NCBI RefSeq assembly: GCF_003116135.1 | Contig: NZ_PDOA01000003.1 | Coordinates: 1 to 64,000, forward strand | Origin: Teichococcus aestuarii | GTDB lineage: Bacteria > Pseudomonadota > Alphaproteobacteria > Acetobacterales > Acetobacteraceae | DNA: 64,000 nucleotides | Direction: 5' to 3' | Shown: positions 52,104 through 61,504 of the stretch, piece after piece | Layout of the letters: each line of letters begins with the position of its first letter | Numbering within the stretch: position 1 is the first letter of the stretch | Notes under the pieces: generated by a model | The model's input: the letters and a program-made list of their open reading frames with translations, nothing else | Database searches by the model: none | Told to the model about the DNA's origin: nothing | Program-made: the position numbers and the translations under genes

Positions 52104-52676
52104 CTACAGCCGCGGCGGCGGCGGGGCGGCCATGTCGCCGGCGGGCGGCGCGGGCGCCAGGAATTCCGCCGGCGGCGGGGCGGGGGGCGCGCCGGGATCG
52201 GCGGGCAGGGCCGGCGCCGAGTCCGGCAGGCCCGGCGCGGCGGCGGGGGCTTCGCGCCGCAGCGGCGGGGCGGCGGCCAGGCGGGGCGGCCCGGGCGGCG
52301 CCAGCGGCACCTGGCCCGCGCTCTCGGCGCCCGCCGGCGGCGGCGGCACGGGCTGGCCCGGCACCACGGGCTGGCGGGACTGGCTGCGCGCATCGGCCAG
52401 CGCGTCGCGCAGCGCCTCGCGCTCGGAGGCGGCGCCGCGCGGCGGGGCGGGCGGCACGGAAGCCAGGTTGGGGTAGGCCCCTTCCGTTCCGGGCGGCAGG
52501 GGCCGGCCCTCCAGCGGCGGGCCGAAGGCGTTCTTCCAGAATTCCCGCGGCCCTTCCGTCGGGGAGCCCACGCAACCCGCGAGCGAGAGCGCGAGCAGCA
52601 CAATGCCGCAGGCCGCTTGATGCCCCCTCGCGCCAGCCCTACCTTGCAGACGGCCTCGGTCGCTGCGCTGGTCCAT
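52104..52676 (-). CDS. proline-rich lipoprotein
   Basis: A 190-residue protein from the ATG at 52676 (AGAGGCGGAG upstream; another ATG lies 21 bases further up). A basic N terminus and hydrophobic run end in the lipobox LSLAGC. The mature part is mostly proline and alanine (VPPPPAGAESAGQVPLAPPGP, ADPGAPPAPPPAEFLAPAPP) with a short ordered start (GPREFWKNAFGPPLEGRPLPPG). Function unknown; possibly a periplasm-spanning or peptidoglycan-associated spacer. It lies divergent from phaC. Confidence 0.7.
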   Translation of the reverse strand: MDQRSDRGRLQGRAGARGHQAACGIVLLALSLAGCVGSPTEGPREFWKNAFGPPLEGRPLPPGTEGAYPNLASVPPAPPRGAASEREALRDALADARSQSRQPVVPGQPVPPPPAGAESAGQVPLAPPGPPRLAAAPPLRREAPAAAPGLPDSAPALPADPGAPPAPPPAEFLAPAPPAGDMAAPPPPRL

Positions 52677-52861
52677 GCTCCGCCTCTTCTCGCCCATTCC
52701 CTGGGCATTAGCCCGAAAGGCGGGGTCGGCGGAAGGCCGCGCGGAACCGTGCAGCCAAGCCCGGGTTCCCCGTGTGGCGAAACGAAGGCTTCAGGGTCCG
52801 CGTGCCACAAGGCGGGCTCGCGAAATCGCAGGAAGCAGGCGCCAAAGGCGCGGAGGGACGC

Positions 52862-54682
52862 ATGGCCAAGGACGACACCCCCCCGGACCCGGGCGCATTC
52901 CGCCTGCCGGACCCCGCCCTCGTCTCCCGCACCATGGCCGATGTGGCGGAGCGCGGGCAGCGCATCGTGGCCGACTTCCTGCGCCGCCAGGCGGGCGAGG
53001 CGCCGGGCGGCGGGGCGGACGGGCCGGACCCGATGCATATCGGCACCGCCTTCATGGAGATGACCGCCCGGCTGATGACCAACCCGGCGCGGCTGATGCA
53101 GGCGCAGCTCGGCTTCTGGCAGGACTACATGACGCTGTGGCAGAACACCGCGCGCCGCATGTGGGGCGGCGAGGTGAGCCCCGTCATCGCCGAGGACCCG
53201 AAGGACCGCCGCTTCAAGGACGAGGCGTGGCGGGACAACGAGGTGTTCGACTTCATCAAGCAGTCCTACCTGCTCTCTGCGCGCTACTTCACCAACGTGG
53301 CGCACGCGGCCGACGACCTCGACCCCAAGACGGCGCAGAAGGTGGATTTCTACACCCGCCAGTTCGTCGACGCGATGAGCCCGTCCAACTTCCTGATGAC
53401 CAACCCGGAGGTGCTGCGCCGCACCGCCGAGACGGGCGGCGAGAACCTGCTGCGCGGCCTGCAGAACCTGCTCTCCGATCTCGAGCGCGGCAAGGGCAAG
53501 CTGCGCATCCGCATGACGGACGAGACCAAGTTCAAGATCGGCGAGAACATCGCCGTCTCGCCCGGCAAGGTCGTCTACCAGAACGAGCTGATGCAGCTCA
53601 TCCAGTACAGCCCGACGACCGAGACGGTGCTGAAGCGGCCGCTGCTGATCCTGCCGCCCTGGATCAACAAGTTCTACATCCTCGACCTGCGGCCGAAGAA
53701 CAGCTTCGTTCGCTGGGCGGTGAGCCAGGGGCACACGGTGTTCGTCGTCTCCTGGGTCAATCCGGACGAGCGGCTGGCGGAGAAATCCTTCGAGGATTAC
53801 ATGCTCGAAGGCCCTTACGCGGCGCTGGACGCGATCGAGAAGGCCACGGGCGAGAAGGCCGTCAACGCCATCGGCTACTGCCTCGGCGGCACGCTGCTGG
53901 CCTCGACGCTGGCGCACATGGCGGAGAAGCGGGACACCCGCATCAAGTCCGCCACCTTCTTCACCACCATGGTCGATTTCGCCGAGGCGGGGGAACTCTC
54001 CGTCTTTATCGACGAGGAGCAGTTGCAGTCGCTCGAGGAGCGGATGCAGAAGCGCGGCTACCTCGAAGGCCGCGAGATGGCCACCACCTTCAACATGCTG
54101 CGCGCCAACGACCTGATCTGGTCCTTCGTCGTGCAGAACTACCTGATGGGGCAGGAACCCTTCCCCTTCGACCTGCTCTACTGGAACGACGACAGCACCC
54201 GCATGCCGGCGGCGATGCACAGCTTCTACCTGCGCCGCATGTACCAGCAGAACGACCTGGCCAAGCCGGGCGGCATCACCCTGGCCGGCGTGCCGCTCGA
54301 CCTGCGCAAGGTCAAGCTGCCCACCTATATCCTTTCCACGCGCGAGGACCACATCGCGCCCTGGAAGAGCACCTATAAGGCGACGCAGATCTATGGCGGG
54401 CCGGTGCGCTTCGTGCTGGCCGCCTCAGGGCACATCGCCGGCGTCGCCAACCCGCCGGAATCCGGCAAGTACAGCCACTGGGTGGCCGACAGCCTGCCAG
54501 CCGAGCCGGATGACTGGTTCGGCGCCGCCACCGAGTTCGCCGGCTCCTGGTGGCCGGACTGGCACCGCTGGGTGAGCGGGCTGGACAAGGCGCAGGTGCC
54601 GGCGCGCATCCCGGGCGAAGGCGGGCTGCCCGCGATCGAGGATGCGCCGGGGAGCTATGTGAAGGTCATCGGGACCGATTGA
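52862..54682 (+). CDS. phaC: class I poly(3-hydroxyalkanoate) synthase
   Basis: A 606-residue polymerase that links hydroxyacyl-CoA units into storage polyester on granules. ATG 52862 follows GGAGG. The catalytic cysteine (about residue 340) is in the lipase-like box NAIGYCLGGTLLAS. The general-base pair is in STREDHIAPW and the histidine in LAASGHIAGVANPP. LLILPPWINKFYILDL and DYMLEGPYAAL are PhaC signatures. No phaA/B or phasin genes are adjacent. Length is typical of class I. Confidence 0.95.
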   Translation: MAKDDTPPDPGAFRLPDPALVSRTMADVAERGQRIVADFLRRQAGEAPGGGADGPDPMHIGTAFMEMTARLMTNPARLMQAQLGFWQDYMTLWQNTARRMWGGEVSPVIAEDPKDRRFKDEAWRDNEVFDFIKQSYLLSARYFTNVAHAADDLDPKTAQKVDFYTRQFVDAMSPSNFLMTNPEVLRRTAETGGENLLRGLQNLLSDLERGKGKLRIRMTDETKFKIGENIAVSPGKVVYQNELMQLIQYSPTTETVLKRPLLILPPWINKFYILDLRPKNSFVRWAVSQGHTVFVVSWVNPDERLAEKSFEDYMLEGPYAALDAIEKATGEKAVNAIGYCLGGTLLASTLAHMAEKRDTRIKSATFFTTMVDFAEAGELSVFIDEEQLQSLEERMQKRGYLEGREMATTFNMLRANDLIWSFVVQNYLMGQEPFPFDLLYWNDDSTRMPAAMHSFYLRRMYQQNDLAKPGGITLAGVPLDLRKVKLPTYILSTREDHIAPWKSTYKATQIYGGPVRFVLAASGHIAGVANPPESGKYSHWVADSLPAEPDDWFGAATEFAGSWWPDWHRWVSGLDKAQVPARIPGEGGLPAIEDAPGSYVKVIGTD

Positions 54683-54696
54683 GGGACAGGGAAAGG

Positions 54697-54736
54697 CTGG
54701 GGGAAGGAATTCCCCCAGACCCCCATCTTCTTTCTG
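54697..54736. terminator. hairpin element between convergent genes (copy 1)
   Basis: CTGGGGGAA-GGAA-TTCCCCCAG forms a 9-bp stem, followed by ACCCCCATCTTCTTTCTG. It is nearly identical to a sequence at 63018-63058. It lies between phaC and the convergent amidohydrolase, so it may terminate both. Confidence 0.6.
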
Positions 54737-54740
54737 CCAG

Positions 54741-55940
54741 TCAGGCGGGAGTCAGTTCCTGTTCGACCAGGGACGACCAGAAGGCGATGCCGGTCGGCAG
54801 GATGTCGTCGTTGAAGTTGTAGCGCGGGTGGTGCGTCGAGAAGTTCGGCCTGGCCGGGTCCATCTGGCCCAGGCGGATGAAGCAGCCGGGCACGGTGCGT
54901 GCCATGTAGGAGAAATCCTCGCCCCCCATGGTCGGCGGCGCCTCGCGCACCAGCATCCCCTCCCCCGCCAGCTTCGCCGCCGCCAGCTGCGCGCGCTCCA
55001 CGGGGGCGTCGCTGTTCACCACGGGCGGATAGCCGCGCTCATAGTCGATCTCGACGCGGGCGCCATGCGCCTGGGCGGTGGCGGTGGCAACCTCGGTCAG
55101 CAGGCGCTGCATCTCGTCGCGCGTCTCGGGGCGCAGCGTCCGCACCGTGCCCTCGATCACCACCTCCTCGGGGATGACGTTGCAGGCGCTGCCGCCATGG
55201 ATGCTGCACAGCGAGAGCACGGCGGAATCCAGCGGGTCCACCCGGCGGCTCACCACGCTCTGCAGCGCCACCACGATGTGCGAGGCCACCAGCACCGGGT
55301 CCAGCGCCTGGTGCGGCCGCGCGGCATGGCCGCCCAGGCCGCGCACCGTCAGCTTCACCGTGTCGGCCGCCGCGTTGGTGGTGCCGCGGGTGATGACGAA
55401 CTGCCCCTTCGGCACGTTGGAGCCGTTGTGGATGCCGTACACCGCGTCGCAGGGGAAGCGGGTGAACAGCCCCTCCTCCACCATCACCCGGCCGCCGCCG
55501 CCCTTCTCCTCGGCCGGCTGGAAGATGAAGTGCACCGTGCCCTCGAAATCCCGCGTCTCGGAGAGGTAGCGCGCGGCGCCGAGCAGCATGGCGGTGTGGC
55601 CGTCATGGCCGCAGGCATGCATCACGTTCGGCACGGTGGATTTGTAGGGCAGGTCCTCGGTCATCTCCTGCATCGGCAGCGCGTCCATGTCGGCGCGCAG
55701 GCCGATGGCGCGGCCGGCATTGGCGCCCTGCTGGCCGCGGCTGCCGCGCAGCGTGCCGACCAGCCCCGTGCCCGCGATGCCGCGCGTCACCGCGATGCCC
55801 CAGCTCTCCAGCTTCGCCGCGACGAAGTCGCTGGTCCGGTGCTCCTCGAAGGAAAGCTCCGGGTTGGCGTGCAGGTGGCGGCGCCATTGCGTCGCCTCGG
55901 CGGCGATGGCGGCGAGGCGGGGGTCGGTCTCTTGCGGCAT
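54741..55940 (-). CDS. M20-family amidohydrolase
   Basis: A 399-residue metallohydrolase of the hippurate hydrolase/IAA-amino acid hydrolase type. Metal-binding motifs: AIGLRADMDALPM, VMHACGHDGHTAMLLG and FIFQPAEEKGGGGRVM; dimerisation segment LTVRGLGGHAARPHQALDP; late HHPRYNFND. It would cleave N-acyl amino acids. The start MPQETDPRL at 55940 has GGAG upstream; the open frame before it is unsupported. Confidence 0.92.
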   Translation of the reverse strand: MPQETDPRLAAIAAEATQWRRHLHANPELSFEEHRTSDFVAAKLESWGIAVTRGIAGTGLVGTLRGSRGQQGANAGRAIGLRADMDALPMQEMTEDLPYKSTVPNVMHACGHDGHTAMLLGAARYLSETRDFEGTVHFIFQPAEEKGGGGRVMVEEGLFTRFPCDAVYGIHNGSNVPKGQFVITRGTTNAAADTVKLTVRGLGGHAARPHQALDPVLVASHIVVALQSVVSRRVDPLDSAVLSLCSIHGGSACNVIPEEVVIEGTVRTLRPETRDEMQRLLTEVATATAQAHGARVEIDYERGYPPVVNSDAPVERAQLAAAKLAGEGMLVREAPPTMGGEDFSYMARTVPGCFIRLGQMDPARPNFSTHHPRYNFNDDILPTGIAFWSSLVEQELTPA

Positions 55941-56013
55941 GGGTTCGGCTCCGGCGGTTGCGAACCGCGCCAGCCTTGCCCCGTCCCGCCCGCATGGCAA
56001 CACGGCGCGGGAC

Positions 56014-56045
56014 AAAAAAAGGGCCGGAGGGGGTGCCTCCGGCCC
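56014..56045 (-). terminator. intrinsic terminator of the helicase gene
   Basis: On the minus strand GGGCCGGAGG and CCTCCGGCCC form a perfect 10-bp stem with a 5-base loop, followed directly by seven T. A textbook rho-independent terminator 13 bp after the helicase stop. Confidence 0.92.
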
Positions 56046-56058
56046 GGTCGTCAACGCC

Positions 56059-57381
56059 TCAGCGCGAGGAGTTGCGGAAGTCGCTGTCGCGCCAGTTGCG
56101 GTCCTTGCGGGCGCCGGCGGCACCCGGCGGCATGCCGCGGCCACCGCGCGGGGCGGCGCCCTGCGGCCGGCCGCTCGCGCCCTGCGGGCGCGGGCCACGG
56201 CCGCGCGGCGGCTGCTTCTTCGGCTGCGCCGCCTCGGCCTCGGCGCGCGCCGCCGGGCTGCGGCGGTCCTCGGCCGGGATCTTCATGGCGATCAGCTTCT
56301 CCACCGCCTTCAGCTTCACCACCTCGTCCGGCGCGCAGAAGGCGATCGCCTCGCCGCTGGCGCCGGCGCGCGCGGTGCGGCCGATGCGGTGCACATAGGC
56401 CTCCGGCGTGTCCGGCAGGTCGAACTGGAAGACATGCGTCACGCCATCGACGTCGATGCCGCGGCTGGCGATGTCGGTGGCCACCAGGATCGGCGCGCGG
56501 CCGTTGCGGAACTCGGCCAGCGCCCGCTCGCGCTGGCCCTGGCTGCGGTCGCCATGGATGGCGTGGGCGTTAATGCCCTCGGCCACCAGGTGCTTGGCCA
56601 CGCGGTCGGCGCCGTGCTTGGTGCGCGCGAAGACCAGCGCGCGGCCGATGGCGGAATCACGCAGCATCTCGGCCAGCAGCACGCGCTTCTGGCTGGCGTC
56701 GATATGGATCAGCCGCTGCTCAACCCGCTCGGCCGTGGAGGCCACGGGGGTGACGGAGACGCGCGCCGGGTCCTTCAGCAGCTCGTTGGCGATCTTGGCG
56801 ATCTCCTCCGGCATGGTGGCGCTGAAGAACAGCGTCTGCCGGTTCTTGGACATCAGCCCGGTGAGCTTGCGGATGGCGGGCCAGAAGCCGCGGTCGAGCA
56901 TCTGGTCGGCCTCGTCCAGCACCAGCACCTCGACGCCCTGCAGGCGGGCGGCGCCGGTCTGCACGTGGTCGAGCAGGCGGCCCGGCGTCGCCACCAGGAT
57001 GTCCACGCCGCGCGAGAGCGCCTGCACCTGCGGCCGCGCGCCCACGCCGCCGAAGATGACCGTGGAGGACAGGCCCATGAAGCGGCCATAGGCGCGGATG
57101 TTGTCATGGATCTGCGAGGCCAGCTCGCGCGTCGGCGACAGGATCAGCACGCGGCAGCCGCCGCGCGGGGCCGGCGCCTTGCGGTCGGCCAGGTGGTGCA
57201 GGATCGGCAGCGCGAAGGCGGCGGTCTTGCCGGTGCCGGTCTGGGCGATGCCCAGCAGGTCGCGGCCCTCGAGCACCAGCGGGATGGCCTGCGCCTGGAT
57301 CGGGGTGGGGGTGGTGTAGCCTTCCTGGGCCAGGGCGCGCAGCAGCGGTTCGGCCAGGCCGAGGGACGTGAAATCGGTCAT
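56059..57381 (-). CDS. DEAD-box RNA helicase, RhlE type
   Basis: A 440-residue RNA helicase. All motifs are present: Q motif TPTPIQAQAIP, Walker A AQTGTGKTAAF, PTRELASQI, TPGRLLD, DEAD in LVLDEADQML, SAT in LFFSATMP, and C-terminal TKHGADRVAKHL, ATDIASRGIDV, HRIGRTARAG. The Arg/Gly/Pro-rich tail ([14 protein letters not shown]) fits the RhlE class acting in ribosome assembly or RNA decay. The start MTDFTSLGL at 57381 has GGAT upstream; an ATG six bases earlier is possible. Confidence 0.93.
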   Translation of the reverse strand: MTDFTSLGLAEPLLRALAQEGYTTPTPIQAQAIPLVLEGRDLLGIAQTGTGKTAAFALPILHHLADRKAPAPRGGCRVLILSPTRELASQIHDNIRAYGRFMGLSSTVIFGGVGARPQVQALSRGVDILVATPGRLLDHVQTGAARLQGVEVLVLDEADQMLDRGFWPAIRKLTGLMSKNRQTLFFSATMPEEIAKIANELLKDPARVSVTPVASTAERVEQRLIHIDASQKRVLLAEMLRDSAIGRALVFARTKHGADRVAKHLVAEGINAHAIHGDRSQGQRERALAEFRNGRAPILVATDIASRGIDVDGVTHVFQFDLPDTPEAYVHRIGRTARAGASGEAIAFCAPDEVVKLKAVEKLIAMKIPAEDRRSPAARAEAEAAQPKKQPPRGRGPRPQGASGRPQGAAPRGGRGMPPGAAGARKDRNWRDSDFRNSSR

Positions 57382-57741
57382 CAACATATCCAAGATTCGG
57401 CGCACGCCATGACGGCCGCACCGGTTGCGGGTCAGGACGCCCCGCGTGGATGGGTCGTACCGAAGGGAGAAGGTCCGGGGGGTTTGTCCCGGGGCCCTGG
57501 CATGGCCGCCGCCGACGAAGGGCGGGCGGTCCGTTCACGCAGCCAGGGCGCGGCCGGCACTTCCCCATGGAGGCCGGCGTCGCTCATATGCGCGCGCCGG
57601 GGCCTTGACGCAAGTGCGAAGACGCGGACGCGGGGCAGCCATGGCCAGGGCGGCCGCCATGGTCTAGCCTGCCGGCAATAGCCCCCCTCCCGGGGGCCGG
57701 GGCCGCAGAACGCCCCGGGGAACGAGTCCGAGGACGACACC
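57382..57741. other. divergent intergenic region, no gene seen
   Basis: 360 bp between the helicase and the Bug-receptor gene. GC-rich throughout. A TTGACG at about 57603 could be a -35 box for the receptor gene but lacks a matching -10. GAGGA precedes the receptor ATG. No supported reading frame. Confidence 0.4.
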
Positions 57742-58725
57742 ATGCCCACCCGCCGGGGCCTCCTGGCCTGCCTTCTTCCCGTGCCGGCCCTGCCGTTGCT
57801 GGCCCGCCCTGCCCTGGCCCAGGCCGCCTGGCCCTCCGCCCGGCCGATCGAGATCATCGTTCCCTACCCGCCGGCCGGCGGCATCGACATCATGGCGCGG
57901 CTGGCGGCCAAGCACCTGCCGAACCATCTCCCCGGCGCGCGCTTCGTCGTCACCAACCGCGTCGGCGCGGGCGGGCAGACCGGCAACGAGGCGATCTTCG
58001 CGGCGCGCCCCGATGGCCACACGCTGGGCGCCATCGCCAGCCTCTCCCTCAGCTCCATCCCGCTGGAACGGCCGGTGCGCTGGAAGATGGAGGAGTTCAC
58101 CTACGTCGCGCAGCTGGTGGAGGATCCCGGCGCCCTCTGGGTGCGCGCCGATTCCCCGCTGCGCGGCCTGGGCGACCTGAAGGCCGCCGCCGCCAAGGCG
58201 CGGGAGGCCGTCTCGGTCGGCTCCGCCGCCGGCATCGGCTCGGACGACCACCAGCTGCTGCTCGCCTTCGAGGAGGTGGCGCAGGTCCGCGCCCTGCACG
58301 CGCCCTACAACGGCACCGCCCCCGTCATCCGCGACCTGCTGGGCGGGCAGCTCGACGTCGCCTCCTACAATCTCAGCGAGGGCATCTCCCTGTTGCAGGA
58401 GGGGCGAACACGCTGCCTCGGCGCCGCCGCGCCGGAGCGCTGGTCCGCCATGCCGGAGGTGCCCACCTTCCGGGAGCAGGGCTTCGATGTCGTCGGCGGC
58501 TCGGCGCGCGGCTTCGTGGCGCCGCCCGGCCTGCCGGAGGAGATCGCCGCGCCGCTCGCGACCGCCTTCCGCGCCACCCTGGCCGACCCGGCCTTCGTCG
58601 AGGAGGCGGCGAAGCTGAACCTGCCGATGCGCCCCCTCGTCGGCGCCGAATACCGCGCCGCCGCCCTGCGCGAGGCGGAGGGCGTGAAGGACCTCTTCCG
58701 CCGCCGCCCCTGGGGCAACGGGTGA
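57742..58725 (+). CDS. Bug-family tripartite tricarboxylate transporter receptor
   Basis: A 327-residue periplasmic receptor. The signal peptide MPTRRGLLACLLPVPALPLLARPALAQA is twin-arginine-like and precedes the Bug signature PIEIIVPYPPAGGIDIMARLAA, NRVGAGGQTGNEAIFAARPDG, and HAPYNGTAPVIRDLLGGQLD. Such receptors bind carboxylates; many genomes of this lineage carry large numbers without adjacent TctA/TctB membrane genes, as here. The next gene, a hydroxyacid dehydrogenase, starts within 6 bp, hinting at a 2-hydroxy or keto acid substrate. Confidence 0.9.
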   Translation: MPTRRGLLACLLPVPALPLLARPALAQAAWPSARPIEIIVPYPPAGGIDIMARLAAKHLPNHLPGARFVVTNRVGAGGQTGNEAIFAARPDGHTLGAIASLSLSSIPLERPVRWKMEEFTYVAQLVEDPGALWVRADSPLRGLGDLKAAAAKAREAVSVGSAAGIGSDDHQLLLAFEEVAQVRALHAPYNGTAPVIRDLLGGQLDVASYNLSEGISLLQEGRTRCLGAAAPERWSAMPEVPTFREQGFDVVGGSARGFVAPPGLPEEIAAPLATAFRATLADPAFVEEAAKLNLPMRPLVGAEYRAAALREAEGVKDLFRRRPWGNG

Positions 58726-58730
58726 CCGCC

Positions 58731-59720
58731 ATGGCCGATCTCTCCCTGCACACCGTGCTGGTGCCCGACCCCATCCACCGCGACGGGCTTGAGATTCTGC
58801 GCGAGGCCCCCGGCCTGCGCCTCCTCACGCCCGAGGCGCTGACGCCCGAGACCCTGCCCGGCCACCTGGCCGAGGCGGAGGCGATGATCGTGCGCGGCAT
58901 GACGGTGGACCGCGCCCTGCTCGACCGCGCGCCGAGGCTGCGCTTCGTCTGCCGCCACGGCGTCGGCTACGACAATGTGGACGTGCCGGCGCTGACCGAG
59001 CGCGGCATCCTGCTGGCGGTGACGCCGGAGGCCAACGCCGCCTCGGTGGCCGAGCACACGCTGATGCTGATGCTGGCGCTCTCCCGCCAGGTGGTGGCCT
59101 TCAACGCCGGGGTGCGGCGCGGCGAGTGGCGGGTGCCCGGCCAGTCCGCCACCTTCGACCTCGGCGGCCGCTCCGTGCTGATCATCGGCTTCGGCCGCAT
59201 CGGCACGCGGGTGGCGCGGCTCTGCGCCGCCTTCGGGCTGCGGGTGCGGGTGCACGACCCCTTCATCCCCGCCAACACCATCCGCGGCCTGGGCTACGAG
59301 CCGGCGCGCGACCTGCCGGCGGCGCTGGCGGAGGCGGACATCGTCACCCTCCACTGCCCCTCCAACGCCGAGACGCGGAACATGGTCAATGGCGGCTTCC
59401 TGGCGGCGATGAAGCCCGGCGCCGTGCTGATCAACGCCGCGCGCGGCACGCTGGTGGAGGAGGCGGCGCTGGAGGCGGCGCTGCGCTCCGGCCATCTGGC
59501 GGGGGCGGGGCTGGACGTGGTGCAGGTGGAGCCGATGCAGAGCCCCATCCCGCTGCTCGGCCTGCCGAACGTGGTGATGACGCCGCATGTGGCCGCCAGC
59601 ACCGCCGAGGGCTTGCAGCGCATGGCCACCGCCTCGGCCCGCAACGTGCTGGACTTCCTGGCGGGCCAGCCGGACCCGGACGCGCTGATCAACCCGGAGG
59701 CGCTGCGGCGCAACGCCTGA
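58731..59720 (+). CDS. D-2-hydroxyacid dehydrogenase (phosphoglycerate dehydrogenase-like)
   Basis: A 329-residue NAD-dependent enzyme. It has the Rossmann motif VLIIGFGRIGTRVARLCAAFG, the catalytic Arg in LINAARGTLVEEAALEAAL, Glu in LDVVQVEPMQ and His in TPHVAASTAEG. GTG 58722 overlapping the receptor's stop is an alternative start. It is close to the receptor gene and probably cotranscribed. Substrate unassigned; not obviously SerA because the C-terminal ACT domain is absent. Confidence 0.9.
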   Translation: MADLSLHTVLVPDPIHRDGLEILREAPGLRLLTPEALTPETLPGHLAEAEAMIVRGMTVDRALLDRAPRLRFVCRHGVGYDNVDVPALTERGILLAVTPEANAASVAEHTLMLMLALSRQVVAFNAGVRRGEWRVPGQSATFDLGGRSVLIIGFGRIGTRVARLCAAFGLRVRVHDPFIPANTIRGLGYEPARDLPAALAEADIVTLHCPSNAETRNMVNGGFLAAMKPGAVLINAARGTLVEEAALEAALRSGHLAGAGLDVVQVEPMQSPIPLLGLPNVVMTPHVAASTAEGLQRMATASARNVLDFLAGQPDPDALINPEALRRNA

Positions 59721-59735
59721 GCCGAGGCGCCGCCC

Positions 59736-60887
59736 TCAGCGCGCACGCAGCGCGAAGAGGGCGGCGAAGGCGGCGAAGCACAGCCCGGTGGTCAGCCACA
59801 GCGCGCCGGCGCCATGGGCTTCCATCAGCAGGCCGAACAGCAGCGGCGCCCCCGCCTGCAACAGCCGCGCCGGGGCGGAGAGGATGCCCTGCCGCTGCCC
59901 GTAGCCCACCGGCCCGAACACGGCGAGCGGCAGCGTGCCCTTGGCGATGGTGTGCAGCCCGTTGCCGCCGCCATGCAGCAGGGCGAAGGCGGCCGCCGCC
60001 GGCCCGCCCAGGAACAGCAGGGCCAGCGCACCGAGGCCCTGGATGACGCAGGCCACCCGCGCCATCCACAGCGGATGCAGGGCGCGCAGCAGGCTGAATT
60101 GCAGGAAGCGCGCCGCCACCTGCGCCGGCCCGGTGAGGGAAGCGGCCAGCAGGGCGGCCTCGGGCGAGGCGCCGGCGGCGGCCAGCAGGGCCGGCTGGTG
60201 AGCGCCGATGGCGGCGGTGATGATGCCCGTGGCGGCGAAGACGAAGCCCAGCACCCACATGGCCTGCGGAGGCGCCGGACTCTCCGGCCCCTCGGCGGCG
60301 GCCTTGGGCGCGGGGGGCGGCGCGGCGGGCACCAGCAGCCGGTTCAGCGGCAGCCCCAGCCCCAGATGCAGCGCCGCCCAGACCAGGCAGGCGCCGCGCC
60401 AGCCCAACTCGGCATCGAGGAAGGTGCTGAGCGGCCAGCCGACGGTGGAGGCGAAGCCGGCGAACAGCGTGACACCGGTGATCGGCCCCTTGGCCAGGGC
60501 GCCATACAGGCCGGCCAGGGTGGCGAAGGCGGCGTCGTACAGCCCCAGCGCCATGCCGATGCCGAGCAGCCCCCACCCCACCCCCAGCCCCAGCGGCCCC
60601 TGCGCCAGCGCCAGCGTGCCCAGCCCGGCGGCGAAGACGAGGTTGGAGAGCGCCAGCACCCCGCGCCCGCCGCGCCGGTCGATGATGCGGCCGGTGAGCG
60701 GGCCGAGCAGCGCCGTCAGCAGCAGCGCCATGGAGAAGTAGGCGTAGATCGTGGAGGTGGAGAGGCCGAGATCCTGCGCCATCGGGCGCGCCAGGATGGC
60801 GGGCAGGTAGTAGGAGGAGGCCCAGGCGAGGGTCTGGGCGATGCCCAGCGCCGTCACCGTGCGGAATTTCTCTGGATCCTGGATCAT
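59736..60887 (-). CDS. MFS transporter
   Basis: A 383-residue permease with about twelve helices. TM2-TM3 loop: GPLTGRIIDRRGGRGVLALS, the major facilitator motif. LAWASSYYLPAILARPMAQDLGL and LYDAAFATLAGLYG are typical of the YbfB/monocarboxylate-like branch. Substrate unknown. Ends 15 bp from the convergent dehydrogenase gene. Confidence 0.87.
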   Translation of the reverse strand: MIQDPEKFRTVTALGIAQTLAWASSYYLPAILARPMAQDLGLSTSTIYAYFSMALLLTALLGPLTGRIIDRRGGRGVLALSNLVFAAGLGTLALAQGPLGLGVGWGLLGIGMALGLYDAAFATLAGLYGALAKGPITGVTLFAGFASTVGWPLSTFLDAELGWRGACLVWAALHLGLGLPLNRLLVPAAPPPAPKAAAEGPESPAPPQAMWVLGFVFAATGIITAAIGAHQPALLAAAGASPEAALLAASLTGPAQVAARFLQFSLLRALHPLWMARVACVIQGLGALALLFLGGPAAAAFALLHGGGNGLHTIAKGTLPLAVFGPVGYGQRQGILSAPARLLQAGAPLLFGLLMEAHGAGALWLTTGLCFAAFAALFALRAR

Positions 60888-60971
60888 GGCCCGGCTGCGG
60901 AAGGTGCAGCCCCAGCTTCCGCGAGGCTTCCGCGCCGGGCAAGCCTTGGCGCGGGAAAAAGGCCGGGCATG

Positions 60972-60999
60972 AAAAAAGCCGGGGTGTCGCCACCCCGGC
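60972..60999 (-). terminator. intrinsic terminator of hsp20
   Basis: On the minus strand GCCGGGGTG and CACCCCGGC enclose loop GCGA and are followed by TTTTTTC. A strong rho-independent terminator 24 bp after the hsp20 stop. Confidence 0.93.
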
Positions 61000-61022
61000 C
61001 CATCACTCGGTCCGGCCAGCCC

Positions 61023-61499
61023 TTATGCGGCGAGCTGGCTCTCGGACTTGCCCTCCAGCACCGGCTGGCGCGGCTGCGCGCTGCCGATGGCGATGCGCCG
61101 GGGCTTCAGCGCCTCGGGCACCTGGCGCTTCAGCGCCACGTTGAGCAGGCCGTTGGCGAGGTCGGCGCCTTCCACCTGGATGTGGTCGGCCAGCACGAAG
61201 CGGCGCTCGAAGGCGCGGCCGGCGATGCCACGGTGCAGGTAGCGGCGCTCCTGCTCGTTCACCGGCGCGGTCTTGCCGGAGACGACCAGCACATTGTCCT
61301 GCGCGGTGATCTCCAGGTCCTCGGGGCCGAAGCCGGCGACCGCCATGGTCAGGACATAGGCGTCCTCACCGGTCTTCTCGATGTTGTAGGGCGGGTAGGA
61401 GGGCCCCTCGGACGCGGCGCGGGCGGTGTCGATCAGCCGGGTCAGGCGGTCGAAGCCGATGGCGGAGCGGAACAGGGGGGCGGTGTCGAAAGCGTTCAT
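61023..61499 (-). CDS. small heat-shock protein, Hsp20/IbpA family
   Basis: A 158-residue chaperone that holds unfolding proteins. N-terminal MNAFDTAPLFRSAIGFDRL matches the IbpA-type start. The alpha-crystallin domain runs from about 30 to 130 (YPPYNIEKTGEDAYVLTMAVAGF, DNVLVVSGKT, YLHRGIAGRAFERRFVLADHI, LANGLLNVALKRQVPE with the A-x-x-x-n-G-x-L motif), followed by the C-terminal I-x-I/V element in RRIAIG. The leader contains a hairpin sequestering its ribosome site. Confidence 0.94.
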   Translation of the reverse strand: MNAFDTAPLFRSAIGFDRLTRLIDTARAASEGPSYPPYNIEKTGEDAYVLTMAVAGFGPEDLEITAQDNVLVVSGKTAPVNEQERRYLHRGIAGRAFERRFVLADHIQVEGADLANGLLNVALKRQVPEALKPRRIAIGSAQPRQPVLEGKSESQLAA

Positions 61500-61504
61500 G
61501 GTCA

